A stretch of 52,311 nt of DNA from JAFDVJ01 sp964487505 (GTDB taxonomy: Bacteria; Acidobacteriota; Blastocatellia; Pyrinomonadales; Pyrinomonadaceae), in assembly GCA_964487505.1 (NCBI GenBank), contig CAZARD010000017.1, forward strand, positions 1 to 52,311. Direction: 5' to 3'. Below are positions 41,101-49,527 of this stretch, piece by piece. The position numbers and the translations under genes are program-made. The notes under the pieces were generated by a model. It saw nothing but the letters and a program-made list of their open reading frames with translations. It was not told the origin of the DNA and searched no databases. Each line of letters starts with the position of its first letter. The stretch's first letter is position 1.

Positions 41101-42287
41101 CAAAGAAAGTATATCTCGGCGGGCTGGCCCGCTTCCAACGTCGAACCCATCGGGATGTGAACCAGCGCCTCGGCGCGCGCGTACGCGATGAAGTTCGACG
41201 ACCCCGAGAACCGCAGAGACTCGATCAGAAGACGGCCTTCGGCATTGGTCCTGAGCGAGACGGGAAGAACGCAATCGCGTTCGCGCGCGCCGCGAATCGG
41301 ATCGGTCGCGACGGCCGTGCCGCGTGCGAGTTCGGGGAATGCCGCATCCTGCATCACGAGGATAGCGAACCTTACGAAAAGGCTGAAGGTCACGGCGACC
41401 GAGACGGGATTTCCGGGAAGTCCGAAGATGAGCATTTTGCCGAGTTTGCCGAATACGGTCGGCTTTCCCGGCTTGAGCGAAACTTTCTCGAAATATGTTT
41501 CAGCGCCGAGCTCGCGCATTGCGGGCTTTGTGAAATCGTAATCTCCAACCGATACACCGCCGGTCAGGATCAAAACATCGAAACCGTTCCGTTCAACCGC
41601 CTCAATCGCCGACTTGAGCGCGTCGAGGTCGTCCGTGACGACAGGGACGATTTCGGCATCGATCCCGCGTGCGCGCAGAAACGCTTTCAGCATCGGCGAG
41701 TTCGAATTCCGGATCTGGTCGCGGCCAGGCCGCCGGGAAACATCGACGATCTCGCTGCCGGTGGCGACAACGGCGACGCGCGGCAATTTTCCGACGGCGA
41801 CCGCGTCATAGCCGAACGACGCGAGCGAAGCGATCATCCGATCCGTGATTATCTCTCCGGGCCGGAAGACCAGGTCCCCCGCCCGAATCTCCGCGCCGCG
41901 CTTGACGATGTTTCGGCCAGGGGCGACCGGCCCGGCGATCTCGACGGTGTCGCCCGATTCGCGGATCAACTCGATCTGCTCAACGGCGTCCGCGCCTTCC
42001 GGGACTCGCGCTCCGGTCATGATCCTGACGGCATCGCCTTTTCCGACGATGCCGTCGAAGCCGCGGCCGGCGACCGACTCGCCGATCATCCGCAAACGTC
42101 CCGGGGTTCCGCTTGAGATCACCGCGAAACCGTCCATCTGAGACCGGTCGAACGGCGGAAGATCGAGATCGGCGACGATCTCTTCGGCGAGCACGCGCCC
42201 GACGCAATCATCGAGCGCGACGCGTTCCGCGCCGAGTTGGGGCGTTTCGCGGGCGATGATCGTAATGGCGTCCTGAATCGGAATCAT
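41100..42287 (-). CDS. moeA: molybdopterin molybdenumtransferase MoeA
   Basis: A 395-aa MoeA of normal size. It shows the conserved N-terminal FDRSQMDGFAV, the VRIMTGARVPEGADAVE motif, domain III with GVAVVATGSEI-like text (VAVVATGSEIVDV), ILTGGVSVGDYDF and LPGNPVSVAVTF. It inserts molybdate into adenylated molybdopterin. Its ATG overlaps the M24 peptidase stop by 4 bp and its stop overlaps the methyltransferase start by one base. Confidence 0.96.
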   Translation of the reverse strand: MIPIQDAITIIARETPQLGAERVALDDCVGRVLAEEIVADLDLPPFDRSQMDGFAVISSGTPGRLRMIGESVAGRGFDGIVGKGDAVRIMTGARVPEGADAVEQIELIRESGDTVEIAGPVAPGRNIVKRGAEIRAGDLVFRPGEIITDRMIASLASFGYDAVAVGKLPRVAVVATGSEIVDVSRRPGRDQIRNSNSPMLKAFLRARGIDAEIVPVVTDDLDALKSAIEAVERNGFDVLILTGGVSVGDYDFTKPAMRELGAETYFEKVSLKPGKPTVFGKLGKMLIFGLPGNPVSVAVTFSLFVRFAILVMQDAAFPELARGTAVATDPIRGARERDCVLPVSLRTNAEGRLLIESLRFSGSSNFIAYARAEALVHIPMGSTLEAGQPAEIYFL

Positions 42288-43630
42288 TTGATCGGATAGA
42301 TCGCGGTCTGTCTTTGGCCGACGAACTTGAACCCGTCAACGGTCATCACGGCGTCGTCTTCGGCCATTATCGTCACCTTCTGGCCGTTCCATTCCGGTAC
42401 CGGGGACGACGTGTTCAGTTCGATCGATGTGTACGAACCGAGACGGAAGCGTTCTTCGGAAACTCCCAGCGCGCGGCGGAAGTCGATCGAGGGGCCAAGC
42501 CCGTGGCCTTGCGTTCCGATCGGGTGCGAATAGATCATCGCTTCGATATTCTGCCGTTTCATCTCCGCCATCGCCGCGTCATAGACCTCGGCGCCGGTCA
42601 TTCCGGGCCGCGCGACGGCAAAGATCGCGTCCTGAAGCGCGTTGGTGTTCCGCAGCGCCGCCTTGATGCCGGCCGGGACGTCACGCTCGCCCGGGAGAAG
42701 GACATAGGCGTGCTTCTGCCAATCGGTCGAAAGGCCCATGTAGATCAGGCCGCAGTCGATGTGTATCAGATCGCCGCGCCGGATGATCTCCGATTCGTCG
42801 GCCACTGACAGAAACTGCTGCGAAGTTGAATTGGACTTCGAGCGGCGCTGGATCCTGATGTCGGGCTGGAACCAGGTCGTCAGGCCGAGTTCGTTGAGGC
42901 GTTCGAGAAACCACCAGCGGATATCGCCGACGGTCGTCTTTCCGGGGGTTATGACCTCATTCGAGAAAGCGCGCCGTGTCAGGATGTCGGTCACGGCGAC
43001 GGCCGTCCGGTAATGTTCGAGTTCCTCCGGGATGCGTGTGTCCAGATAATCGGTGACGAGCCTGCCAGCAGAGACGAAGCGTTTTTCGATATCCGGACCG
43101 AGGGTTGTCGCGAGAAACCTGTACGCGTCGTGCGTGATCCCGTCCGCCTGGCCCCGGCCGTAGCCGAAATTGAGGGCGATCGACTTCGGGTCGCGTTCGG
43201 TGACAAGCGCCTTGATCGTCTCGGCGATCTTGTCACGCGGCGGGCTCAGCATCTTGTAGAAGCGCTTGATCTGTTCCTCTTCGTAACGGACGACGGCGAT
43301 TCGCTCGAGGTCTTTACCGGTGTCGAAAAAGATGAAAAAATCGCGGCGGCCGACGATCGGGATCGGCGGCGCGATCGACTCGATGACAGGATCGGAATGG
43401 AATTCCTCATTCGTCACGATCCACATCGAGACGCCGTGCTTTCGCATCATCGGCAAAAGGAGCGTATCCAGCCGCTTTCCGAGCCAGGCGTTGCGCGCCT
43501 TGAACTGTTCGCGAAGCGTCAAAAGTTTCGGGAGTGCGGGAACTCGCGGCTCGCGACCGGCCTGCGCCGGCACGTTCGCGACGAGGAAGGCCGATACAAG
43601 GACGAGAAGAACGATCGATTTTGGTCTCAT
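42284..43630 (-). CDS. exported M24-family peptidase (Xaa-Pro aminopeptidase-like)
   Basis: A 448-aa creatinase/aminopeptidase-type protein with a signal peptide (IVLLVLVSAFLVANVPAQA). The metal ligands of the M24 core are in DLIHIDCGLIYMGLSTDWQ (two Asp), GTQGHGLGP (His), SIELNTS and MAEDDAV (two Glu). It likely removes N-terminal residues before Pro in the periplasm or outside. It is the first gene of the four-gene coupled unit with moeA; no obvious functional link between the two is known. The divergent acyl-CoA dehydrogenase gene starts 112 bp away. Confidence 0.9.
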   Translation of the reverse strand: MRPKSIVLLVLVSAFLVANVPAQAGREPRVPALPKLLTLREQFKARNAWLGKRLDTLLLPMMRKHGVSMWIVTNEEFHSDPVIESIAPPIPIVGRRDFFIFFDTGKDLERIAVVRYEEEQIKRFYKMLSPPRDKIAETIKALVTERDPKSIALNFGYGRGQADGITHDAYRFLATTLGPDIEKRFVSAGRLVTDYLDTRIPEELEHYRTAVAVTDILTRRAFSNEVITPGKTTVGDIRWWFLERLNELGLTTWFQPDIRIQRRSKSNSTSQQFLSVADESEIIRRGDLIHIDCGLIYMGLSTDWQKHAYVLLPGERDVPAGIKAALRNTNALQDAIFAVARPGMTGAEVYDAAMAEMKRQNIEAMIYSHPIGTQGHGLGPSIDFRRALGVSEERFRLGSYTSIELNTSSPVPEWNGQKVTIMAEDDAVMTVDGFKFVGQRQTAIYPIK

Positions 43631-43742
43631 CGGAAGTATTTGCGCGCGTTTAGCCGAACGTGCGCGAAATGCTAAACTTAGAGCAGGACTTAATGCCCGG
43701 TTTTTTTACATATTAACTATTTCAGAGAGGTAAACAAAAACT

Positions 43743-44960
43743 GTGATCGACTTTCAATTGACCGAAGAGCAGATCGCGCTCCAGAAGACGGTGCGCGAAT
43801 TTTGCGCCGGAGAGGTTGCGCCGTACATCAAGGAATGGGACGAGAAGGCCAGTTTCGAGCCGCGCGTATTTGAGAAGATGGCCGAACTCGGGCTTCTCGG
43901 CGTTTGTATTCCCGAGGAATACGGCGGCGCCGGTTTCGATTATGTGTCGCTCGGATTGGTTTGCGAAGAGCTCGAGGCCTGCGACACGTTTCTCCGCGTG
44001 GCGATGAGCGTTCACGTTGGCCTCAATTCGCTTTCGGTCCTCACTTGGGGAACGGAGGAGCAGAAAACGAAGTATCTTGTTCCGCAGGCAAAGGGCGAAA
44101 AGCTCGCGACCTTCGGGCTGACCGAACCGAACGCCGGTTCGGATGTCATCGGGATGCGCTCGTACGCCCGGCGTGACGGCGACGACTGGATCCTGAACGG
44201 TGAGAAGATGTGGATCTCGCTAGCCGACGTTGCCGATAATTTCCTGTTCTTCTGCTGGACCGATCCCGAAAAGCAGAAAGTGCGCGATCATTCGGGTCTG
44301 AGCTGCTTCATCGTCGAACGCTCGATGCCCGGATTCTCGTCGGGGACCATCCACGGAAAAATGGGCATCCGCGCCGGCAATACCGGATATTTTTCGCTCC
44401 AGGACGTGCGCGTCCCGCATTCGAATATGCTCGGCAACGAAGGCGAGGGATTCAAGATCGCGATGTTCTCGCTTGAGAACGGACGCTATACGGTGGCTTC
44501 GGGCGCGACGGGCGTGATCCGCGCGTCTCGCGACGCGTCGGTCGCATACGCGAACACCCGCGAGGTCCAAGGCCAGCCGATCGCGAATTTCCAGCTCGTC
44601 AAGCAGAAGATCGCCGAGATGGAAGCCGATTTCCAAATGGCGCATCTGCTCTGGCTGAAGTGCGGCTGGATGAAGAATATGGGAATGCCGTCGGCAAAGG
44701 CTGCGAGCCTCGCGAAATGGCAGGCTACGACCCGTTCCGAAAAGGCGGCGTCGATGGCGATCGAGGTTCACGGAGCGAATGGTTATACGAACGATTACCC
44801 GGTCGAGCGCTATCTGCGGAACTGCAAGGCGGCCGTGATCTACGAAGGAACGCGCGACATCCACACGCTGATGCAGGCCGACTGGGCTCTCGGGCTCAAG
44901 AAGGAACCCAAGGCCCGCGTCGTGCTGCCGCCATACAAGGCGGATGCGCAGACGGCGTGA
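43743..44960 (+). CDS. acyl-CoA dehydrogenase
   Basis: A 405-aa acyl-CoA dehydrogenase with the usual layout: helical N-terminus (IDFQLTEEQIALQKTVREF), beta domain with FGLTEPNAGSDV and NGEKMWIS, and C-terminal helices with MAIEVHGANGYTNDYPVERYLRN and the catalytic Glu in AVIYEGTRDIHTL. The EGTRDIH and following LG motif resembles glutaryl-CoA-type enzymes, but a short- or branched-chain substrate is equally possible. FAD and an electron-transfer flavoprotein are expected. The start is GTG at 43743, with AGAGAGG at 43724-43730, 12 bases upstream. A strong terminator follows at 45208. Confidence 0.94.
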   Translation: MIDFQLTEEQIALQKTVREFCAGEVAPYIKEWDEKASFEPRVFEKMAELGLLGVCIPEEYGGAGFDYVSLGLVCEELEACDTFLRVAMSVHVGLNSLSVLTWGTEEQKTKYLVPQAKGEKLATFGLTEPNAGSDVIGMRSYARRDGDDWILNGEKMWISLADVADNFLFFCWTDPEKQKVRDHSGLSCFIVERSMPGFSSGTIHGKMGIRAGNTGYFSLQDVRVPHSNMLGNEGEGFKIAMFSLENGRYTVASGATGVIRASRDASVAYANTREVQGQPIANFQLVKQKIAEMEADFQMAHLLWLKCGWMKNMGMPSAKAASLAKWQATTRSEKAASMAIEVHGANGYTNDYPVERYLRNCKAAVIYEGTRDIHTLMQADWALGLKKEPKARVVLPPYKADAQTA

Positions 44961-44962
44961 TT

Positions 44963-44990
44963 CCATTTGGGATTTCTGATTTTCGATTTT
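44963..44990 (-). repeat. heptamer array, GATTTTC-like units
   Basis: Four 7-bp units (reverse complement of aatcc-like units such as AAATCCC and AAAATCG) before the N gap. The array breaks off at the gap at 44991, so its full length is unknown; repeats like these are a likely cause of the gap. Confidence 0.8.
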
Positions 44991-45090
44991 NNNNNNNNNN
45001 NNNNNNNNNNNNNNNNNNNNNNNNNNNNNNNNNNNNNNNNNNNNNNNNNNNNNNNNNNNNNNNNNNNNNNNNNNNNNNNNNNNNNNNNNN
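44991..45090. other. scaffold gap (100 N) in a heptamer array
   Basis: Exactly 100 N with heptamer text on both sides (44963-44990 and 45091-45104) and no coding sequence involved. Confidence 0.98.
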
Positions 45091-45180
45091 GATTTTGGAT
45101 TCCCAACTGAATTTTCGGTCGATACGAAAAATCCAAACGCGTTTGCTCGGATTGCCCTGTCTTTCCGGTAATCAAACCCG

Positions 45181-45201
45181 ATCCAAAATCCAAAATCCAA
45201 A
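45181..45201 (+). repeat. heptamer array ATCCAAA x3
   Basis: Three exact ATCCAAA units followed by the variant ATCGAAG that runs into the terminator. Orientation is opposite to the array at 44963-44990. Confidence 0.88.
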
Positions 45202-45207
45202 ATCGAA

Positions 45208-45244
45208 GGGCTCCGCGTGAAGGGAATTCACGCGGAGCCCTTTT
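45208..45244 (+). terminator. Rho-independent terminator after the acyl-CoA dehydrogenase gene
   Basis: GGGCTCCGCGTGAA (45208-45221) and TTCACGCGGAGCCC (45227-45240) form a perfect 14-bp stem around GGGAA, followed by TTTT. It is the nearest plus-strand terminator to the stop at 44960. Confidence 0.92.
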
Positions 45245-45251
45245 GCTTTCG

Positions 45252-45293
45252 AAATCCGAGATCCGAATTCGAAAATCCAAAATCAAAATTCGC
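45252..45293 (+). repeat. degenerate heptamer array, AAATCCG-like units
   Basis: Six 7-bp units in phase (AAATCCG, AGATCCG, AATTCGA, AAATCCA, AAATCAA, AATTCGC), just before the end of the convergent gene at 45303. Confidence 0.8.
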
Positions 45294-45302
45294 CGGTCTT
45301 GA

Positions 45303-46553
45303 TCACCGCGTCCTCGGGACGATCGGCACAAACTGATCGAGAGACGCGTTGACCTGAAGATAGAGTTGCGTCTCGCGCGGGATCAGGTTCCGCCAGTTCG
45401 ATCCGCCGCGCTTGATATATCCGGCCAGTTTCGCAGGATTCGAATTGTACCCGGCCGAAAGGAGTTCGAACTCGGTCGCGATACCGCTCTCAAGCGCGGC
45501 CGTGATCGTCGGGCTCGCCACAAGATCGTCGTAGGTCGATTGAATGTAGAGCAGCATCGCCTGCGCGGCGTTTGCATGGTTCTGCATTCCGCCCACGAAA
45601 TCCGGCATCAGGTTTGCTCCCGGAAATCGGTTTCTGATCATGCGATACGTCGACGGGATCATCTGAATCATCCCGCCCGCGCCGGCCGTGCTGACCGAAT
45701 AGCGGTACGTCTGTCCCTCGTTCAGCGCATAGAGCGTGAAAACGTCGTTATATACGTTCTGAGGGTACTCCGTCCGGAACCGGAAATGATCGACGTGCTC
45801 GACCACGCACAACCGTTCGGCGATGTCCGCGGCGCGTGCGGAAATGTTGATCCCTCGCTTCTGGAGCGCGGCGCGCGCGACATCGATGGTGTTCCGGACG
45901 TACAGTTTGCCGGCATTTATGACCTCGGGCGTGACCAGTCCCGGATGGGTCGACATATAGTAGGCGGTTTCGTAATAGATGCCGTTTCGTACAACCGGAT
46001 ACTGAACCATAAGCGGAACGTGGACCGTCCCGTCAAGATCGGTGATCGCAACCGGAGTGTTGACGCCGTTCGGACGGATGATCCTGAGCTTGATCATCTT
46101 CATCGAAGACGTCGACAGCATATATTCGGAATCCTTCGTCAGAAATGCGTCCTTCGACAGGGTCACGTAGTCGAGGTTCCGTGTATCGCGATCATAAAAC
46201 GCGACACGGACCATTTCCAGCGGCGAGGTCGGACCGACGGCGTCGGTCATCGCGATCGTCATCGGGCGCGCGGTCATCTCGCGTTTCGCTTCGGCGATCT
46301 TCTGCTTGATCTGGCCGAGCGTCAGAACTCCGGGAAGCGCGCCGGAAGTATTCCGTATCGGAGTCGGCGACGGCGCGGGGACCGGTGCCGGAACATTGTT
46401 CGTCACGACTATGACGCGCGGTGCCGTCGGAGCCGGCGTCGGCGAACTGCTGATGACCCTTGGTCTTGTCTGTGCCGGGGTCGGTTTCGTCTCCTGCGCT
46501 GAGATGCTTAGTACTGTGGACGCGACGGCAACGGCTACAACAAGAAACTTCAT
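45303..46553 (-). CDS. exported protein with lytic-transglycosylase-like domain
   Basis: A 416-aa protein with a signal peptide (MKFLVVAVAVASTVLSISAQ) and a Pro/Thr-rich linker to about 75 (with RVIVVTNNVPAPVPAPSPTP). The middle holds conserved strands (AFYDRDTRNLDYVTL). The C-terminal third shows a soluble lytic transglycosylase-like pattern: a Glu in ALNEGQTYRY, STAGAGGMIQMIPSTYRMI (GA-GLMQ type) and the AYNAG-like AGYNSNPAKLAGY. It probably cleaves peptidoglycan in the periplasm; the Glu position is a guess from the motif spacing. Single gene, divergent from glmM. Confidence 0.75.
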   Translation of the reverse strand: MKFLVVAVAVASTVLSISAQETKPTPAQTRPRVISSSPTPAPTAPRVIVVTNNVPAPVPAPSPTPIRNTSGALPGVLTLGQIKQKIAEAKREMTARPMTIAMTDAVGPTSPLEMVRVAFYDRDTRNLDYVTLSKDAFLTKDSEYMLSTSSMKMIKLRIIRPNGVNTPVAITDLDGTVHVPLMVQYPVVRNGIYYETAYYMSTHPGLVTPEVINAGKLYVRNTIDVARAALQKRGINISARAADIAERLCVVEHVDHFRFRTEYPQNVYNDVFTLYALNEGQTYRYSVSTAGAGGMIQMIPSTYRMIRNRFPGANLMPDFVGGMQNHANAAQAMLLYIQSTYDDLVASPTITAALESGIATEFELLSAGYNSNPAKLAGYIKRGGSNWRNLIPRETQLYLQVNASLDQFVPIVPRTR

Positions 46554-46761
46554 AGGGCTTGGACCGAATCTAGTCTGATATTGAATTTTGCGAATCTGAG
46601 CGCGTGCGGCGATCGAATATCGCCGAGTTAAGATTCTCGCACCGCGCTGCGGGTTGTCAAGCGATTTGAGGAATGATTATGGAATCCACAAGAAAAAATT
46701 ATGATCAATTGCGAAAAGGCCGCAAGACCGTTAGAGTATCTATTTGCTCCGCGCTCGAATT

Positions 46762-48102
46762 ATGAAACAGCTTTTTGGAACCGACGGCATTCGGGGTCAG
46801 GCAGGTAAGTTTCCGCTTGATGAAGCGACAGTTGAGATCATCGGACGTTCGCTGACGCGCCAATTCGCGGATTCCCACGGACGCGCGCCGCGTTTTGTCT
46901 CGGGACGTGACACGCGAGAGTCGGGAACTTGGATCGAACGCGCTCTGCATCGCGGTATCCGTACCGAAGGCGGCTCGGTCGAGTCCGCCGCGGTGATGAC
47001 GACCCCGGGGGTCGCTTTCCTTACGAAGGAGTTCGGATTCGATGCCGGAATCGTAGTCAGCGCTTCGCACAATCCTTACCACGACAACGGTATCAAGGTC
47101 TTCTCGCCCTCCGGAAAGAAGATCGCCCCCGAGATCGAGCGGCGTGTCGAAGCGGACATCTGCGGCGGCGGATTCGATCGTTGCGCAGAGGTGGACGTTG
47201 ACGAATCAAACTCGCTTCTGTTCTTCGACCGGTACCTCGACTATCTGCTTTCCGGATTTCCCGACCTTTCGCTGATCGGGAAGAAACTCGTCGTCGACTG
47301 CGCCAACGGCGCAGCATCCGAACTTGCTCCCGAACTCTTCGGCAGGCTCGGAGCCGAGGTCGTCGCGATCCATAAGACGCCCGATGGCCGGAACATCAAT
47401 GAAAACTGCGGATCGCTCCACCTTTCGGGGTTGTGCGAACGTGTCCTTGAGGAACGCGCAGATATCGGGATCGCCTTCGATGGCGACGCGGACCGTGCCC
47501 TTTTCGCCGATGAGAATGGTCAGATCGTCGATGGCGACGGCGTTTTGTGGATAATGGCGAACCTCCTGAAGGCTCACGGCGTTCTGCAGAACGATACGGT
47601 GATCGCAACGGTGATGAGCAACCTAGGGCTCGAACGAGCGCTCGATTCGATCGGAATAGGACTAGTTCGGACCGTCGTCGGAGACAAGTACGTTCTTGAA
47701 GAGTTGCTCAGATCGGGCTCGGCGGTCGGCGGCGAGCAGTCCGGCCATATCATTTTTCCGCAACGCAGTCTGGTTGGCGACGGTATGATGACGGCGCTGT
47801 TCCTGCTTGAGGCGATCTGGGAGAACCATTCGACGCTTGGCGGTGCGGTCGCGGGCTTCGTACGTTATCCGCAGATCCTCGTGAACATTAAGGTCCGCGA
47901 GAAGAAACCGTTCGAAGATGTCGAACCGATCCGTTCGGCGGCGCGCGCGACCGAGGTCCGGCTCGGGAATTCGGGGCGGCTTCTGCTCAGGTATTCGGGC
48001 ACTGAAAATCTCGCGCGGGTTATGATCGAGGGACGCGATCAGGCCGAGATCGAGTCGGAGGCCCTCCGATTGGCGGAGATAATTCGAGAAAATCTCGGAT
48101 GA
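46762..48102 (+). CDS. glmM: phosphoglucosamine mutase GlmM
   Basis: A 446-aa phosphohexomutase. It starts QLFGTDGIRG, has the phospho-serine loop VVSASHNPYHDNGIK (Ser102), the magnesium loop FDGDADR, SEQ-like GGEQSGHIIF for sugar binding and the C-terminal RYSGTENLARVMIEG. It converts glucosamine-6-phosphate to glucosamine-1-phosphate for UDP-GlcNAc and the cell wall. The ATG at 46762 begins the conserved LFGTDG sequence. A possible promoter is TTGTCA (46654-46659) with TATGGA (46678-46683), but it is weak. Confidence 0.96.
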   Translation: MKQLFGTDGIRGQAGKFPLDEATVEIIGRSLTRQFADSHGRAPRFVSGRDTRESGTWIERALHRGIRTEGGSVESAAVMTTPGVAFLTKEFGFDAGIVVSASHNPYHDNGIKVFSPSGKKIAPEIERRVEADICGGGFDRCAEVDVDESNSLLFFDRYLDYLLSGFPDLSLIGKKLVVDCANGAASELAPELFGRLGAEVVAIHKTPDGRNINENCGSLHLSGLCERVLEERADIGIAFDGDADRALFADENGQIVDGDGVLWIMANLLKAHGVLQNDTVIATVMSNLGLERALDSIGIGLVRTVVGDKYVLEELLRSGSAVGGEQSGHIIFPQRSLVGDGMMTALFLLEAIWENHSTLGGAVAGFVRYPQILVNIKVREKKPFEDVEPIRSAARATEVRLGNSGRLLLRYSGTENLARVMIEGRDQAEIESEALRLAEIIRENLG

Positions 48103-48117
48103 AACCCGATCTCGCTC

Positions 48118-48147
48118 TTGCTATTTCGGTTCGGTAAGGGGTATGAT
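48118..48147 (+). promoter_or_regulatory. sigma70 promoter for the 48152-48311 RNA
   Basis: TTGCTA (48118-48123), an 18-bp spacer and TATGAT (48142-48147). Transcription would begin near 48152-48154, exactly at the first stem of the RNA. It lies 16 bp after the glmM stop. Confidence 0.75.
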
Positions 48148-48151
48148 TTTA

Positions 48152-48311
48152 CCAATTGAAACGGTTGGTGAATCCACCGTTTCTAGTGGTAGCTGGGGTG
48201 AGGACAGTTACTACGCATTGGCAGGTGCGGTACACTTCCACGTTGCTTCGCCTGCTTTAACTTTAGATTCGTGAAAGGCCGTTTGATACAATCAAGCGGC
48301 CTTGCCTGTTT
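48152..48311 (+). ncRNA. candidate structured small RNA or leader, family not recognised
   Basis: Between glmM and aroB, with its own promoter-like element and an intrinsic terminator. Pairings that I can draw: P1 CCAAT (48152-48156) with ATTGG (48217-48221), closing a three-way junction; hairpin 2 AAACGGT (48159-48165) with ACCGTTT (48176-48182); hairpin 3 GTGGTAGCTG (48186-48195) with CAGTTACTAC (48205-48214), loop GGGTGAGGA; hairpin 4 GCAGGTG (48221-48227) with CGCCTGC (48249-48255). A 13-bp terminator stem follows. The terminator ends about 33 bp before the aroB ATG, so it could be an independent sRNA or a riboswitch-like attenuator of aroB. I cannot match it to 6S, SRP, tmRNA or a ligand-binding class. 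Confidence 0.7.
48275..48311 (+). terminator. Rho-independent terminator of the 48152-48311 RNA
   Basis: AAGGCCGTTTGAT (48275-48287) pairs over 13 bp with ATCAAGCGGCCTT (48291-48303), one G-T pair, three-base loop ACA. The T-run after it is interrupted (GCCTGTTTT), so read-through into aroB is possible. Confidence 0.82.
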
Positions 48312-48343
48312 TCGGACGGGGCTTGACGAATCGGGTCTCAGGG

Positions 48344-49513
48344 ATGAAAGTCATCAAGAAGATCGAGGTTTGCGCGGCAGCGGCAGATCAGAAGTACGCC
48401 ATTTCGGCCGGCGGCGGCCTGCTTTCGGGATCGGGAGCGTGGGCCCGTGCGACGCTCGGCGACTCTGCGCGCAAGGTGGTTGTGGTTTCGAATCCGAAAG
48501 TCTTCGGACTGTACGGCACGATCGTCGTCGAATCTCTCGCGAACGCCGGATTCGACGTGTCCGTCTGGTTGATGGGCGACGGCGAGCGGTTCAAGAACCT
48601 GCGTTCGGCGGAGAAACTGATCGGCGCTCTCGGCCGCAACGCCATCGGGCGAACCGACGCCTTGGTCGCGCTCGGGGGCGGGGTTGTCGGCGACCTGGCC
48701 GGATTCGCCGCCGCGATCCACCTTCGGGGAATTCGTTTCTTGCAGGTTCCAACGACGCTCCTCGCGATGATCGATTCCTCGGTGGGCGGCAAGACGGGCG
48801 TCAACACCGGATTCGGCAAGAACCTCTTGGGCGCCTTCCATCAGCCGGCGGGTGTGCTGATCGACGTTACCTCGCTCGCGACGTTGCCCCGGCGCGAACT
48901 CGTCGCCGGATTCTGTGAAGCCGCGAAGCACTGCGCGCTCGACCGAAGCCTTCTCGAACGCACGCGCGGCTTTTTGCAAACGTTTGGCTCGAAGGGATTT
49001 AAGCGGCGAATGGAGGACGATCGTTTCGTTTCCGAACTGGGCCGCCTGATCGCCGAACAGGTCGCGTTCAAGGCACGGATCGTCGCCGGCGATCAGTTCG
49101 AGGACGTCTCGCGGACCGATTCCTCGTCGCGAAAGGTGCTTAATTTTGGCCACACGCTCGCTCACGCTCTCGAAAAGGCGACGGGGTTCCGGTATTTCAA
49201 ACACGGCGAGGCAGTCGGCCTCGGCGTGCTGTTTGCTGCCCGCCTGTCGAATTCTCTTGAATTGCTCGACTCAAATGAACTAAACTTGTTAAACGATGTT
49301 GTGCGGCTTTGCGGAAAGCTGCCCGACACCGGGCGAATTGACGCCGAAGACGTCATCGGAGCGTTCGTTTCGGACAAGAAGACCATCGCCGGAAATCTGC
49401 AATGGATCTTGCTGAAGGGAATCGGGCAACCGTTGATCGTCGCCAATGACAAGATCCCGGAAATGTCCATCCGGAAATGCCTCGAAGAGATCCTCGCCCG
49501 AAGTTCAGGTTGA
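48344..49513 (+). CDS. aroB: 3-dehydroquinate synthase AroB
   Basis: A 389-aa AroB-type protein. It shows the NAD-binding GGGVVGDLAGFAAAIHLRG, VPTTLLAMIDSSVGGKTGVN, the metal-binding GFCEAAKHCAL, GHTLAHALE and HGEAVGLGVLF. It makes 3-dehydroquinate in the shikimate pathway. The ATG at 48344 begins the natural N-terminus; an upstream TTG at 48302 would lie inside the terminator stem and is rejected. It starts about 33 bp after the terminator of the candidate RNA. A small membrane-protein gene follows in 14 bp. Confidence 0.94.
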   Translation: MKVIKKIEVCAAAADQKYAISAGGGLLSGSGAWARATLGDSARKVVVVSNPKVFGLYGTIVVESLANAGFDVSVWLMGDGERFKNLRSAEKLIGALGRNAIGRTDALVALGGGVVGDLAGFAAAIHLRGIRFLQVPTTLLAMIDSSVGGKTGVNTGFGKNLLGAFHQPAGVLIDVTSLATLPRRELVAGFCEAAKHCALDRSLLERTRGFLQTFGSKGFKRRMEDDRFVSELGRLIAEQVAFKARIVAGDQFEDVSRTDSSSRKVLNFGHTLAHALEKATGFRYFKHGEAVGLGVLFAARLSNSLELLDSNELNLLNDVVRLCGKLPDTGRIDAEDVIGAFVSDKKTIAGNLQWILLKGIGQPLIVANDKIPEMSIRKCLEEILARSSG

Positions 49514-49527
49514 GTGGAGCAGTAACG

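Larger units (their letters stand above)
44961..45302. other. intergenic region, 342 bp: heptamer arrays, a scaffold gap and a terminator
   Basis: Between the acyl-CoA dehydrogenase and the lytic-transglycosylase-like gene. It holds a minus-oriented heptamer array (44963-44990), a 100-N gap, further heptamers (45091-45104, 45181-45201, 45252-45293) and the terminator at 45208-45244. No gene is seen. Confidence 0.9.

Noticed and set aside
48152..48311. 6S RNA, SRP RNA or a cobalamin/TPP riboswitch
   Set aside because: No central 6S bubble pairing of the ends, no SRP GGAAGGAAGC-type core, and none of the conserved riboswitch boxes that I know. Left as unassigned.
48302..48343. An upstream TTG start for aroB
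   Set aside because: It would lie within the terminator stem of the candidate RNA and adds residues that relatives lack.
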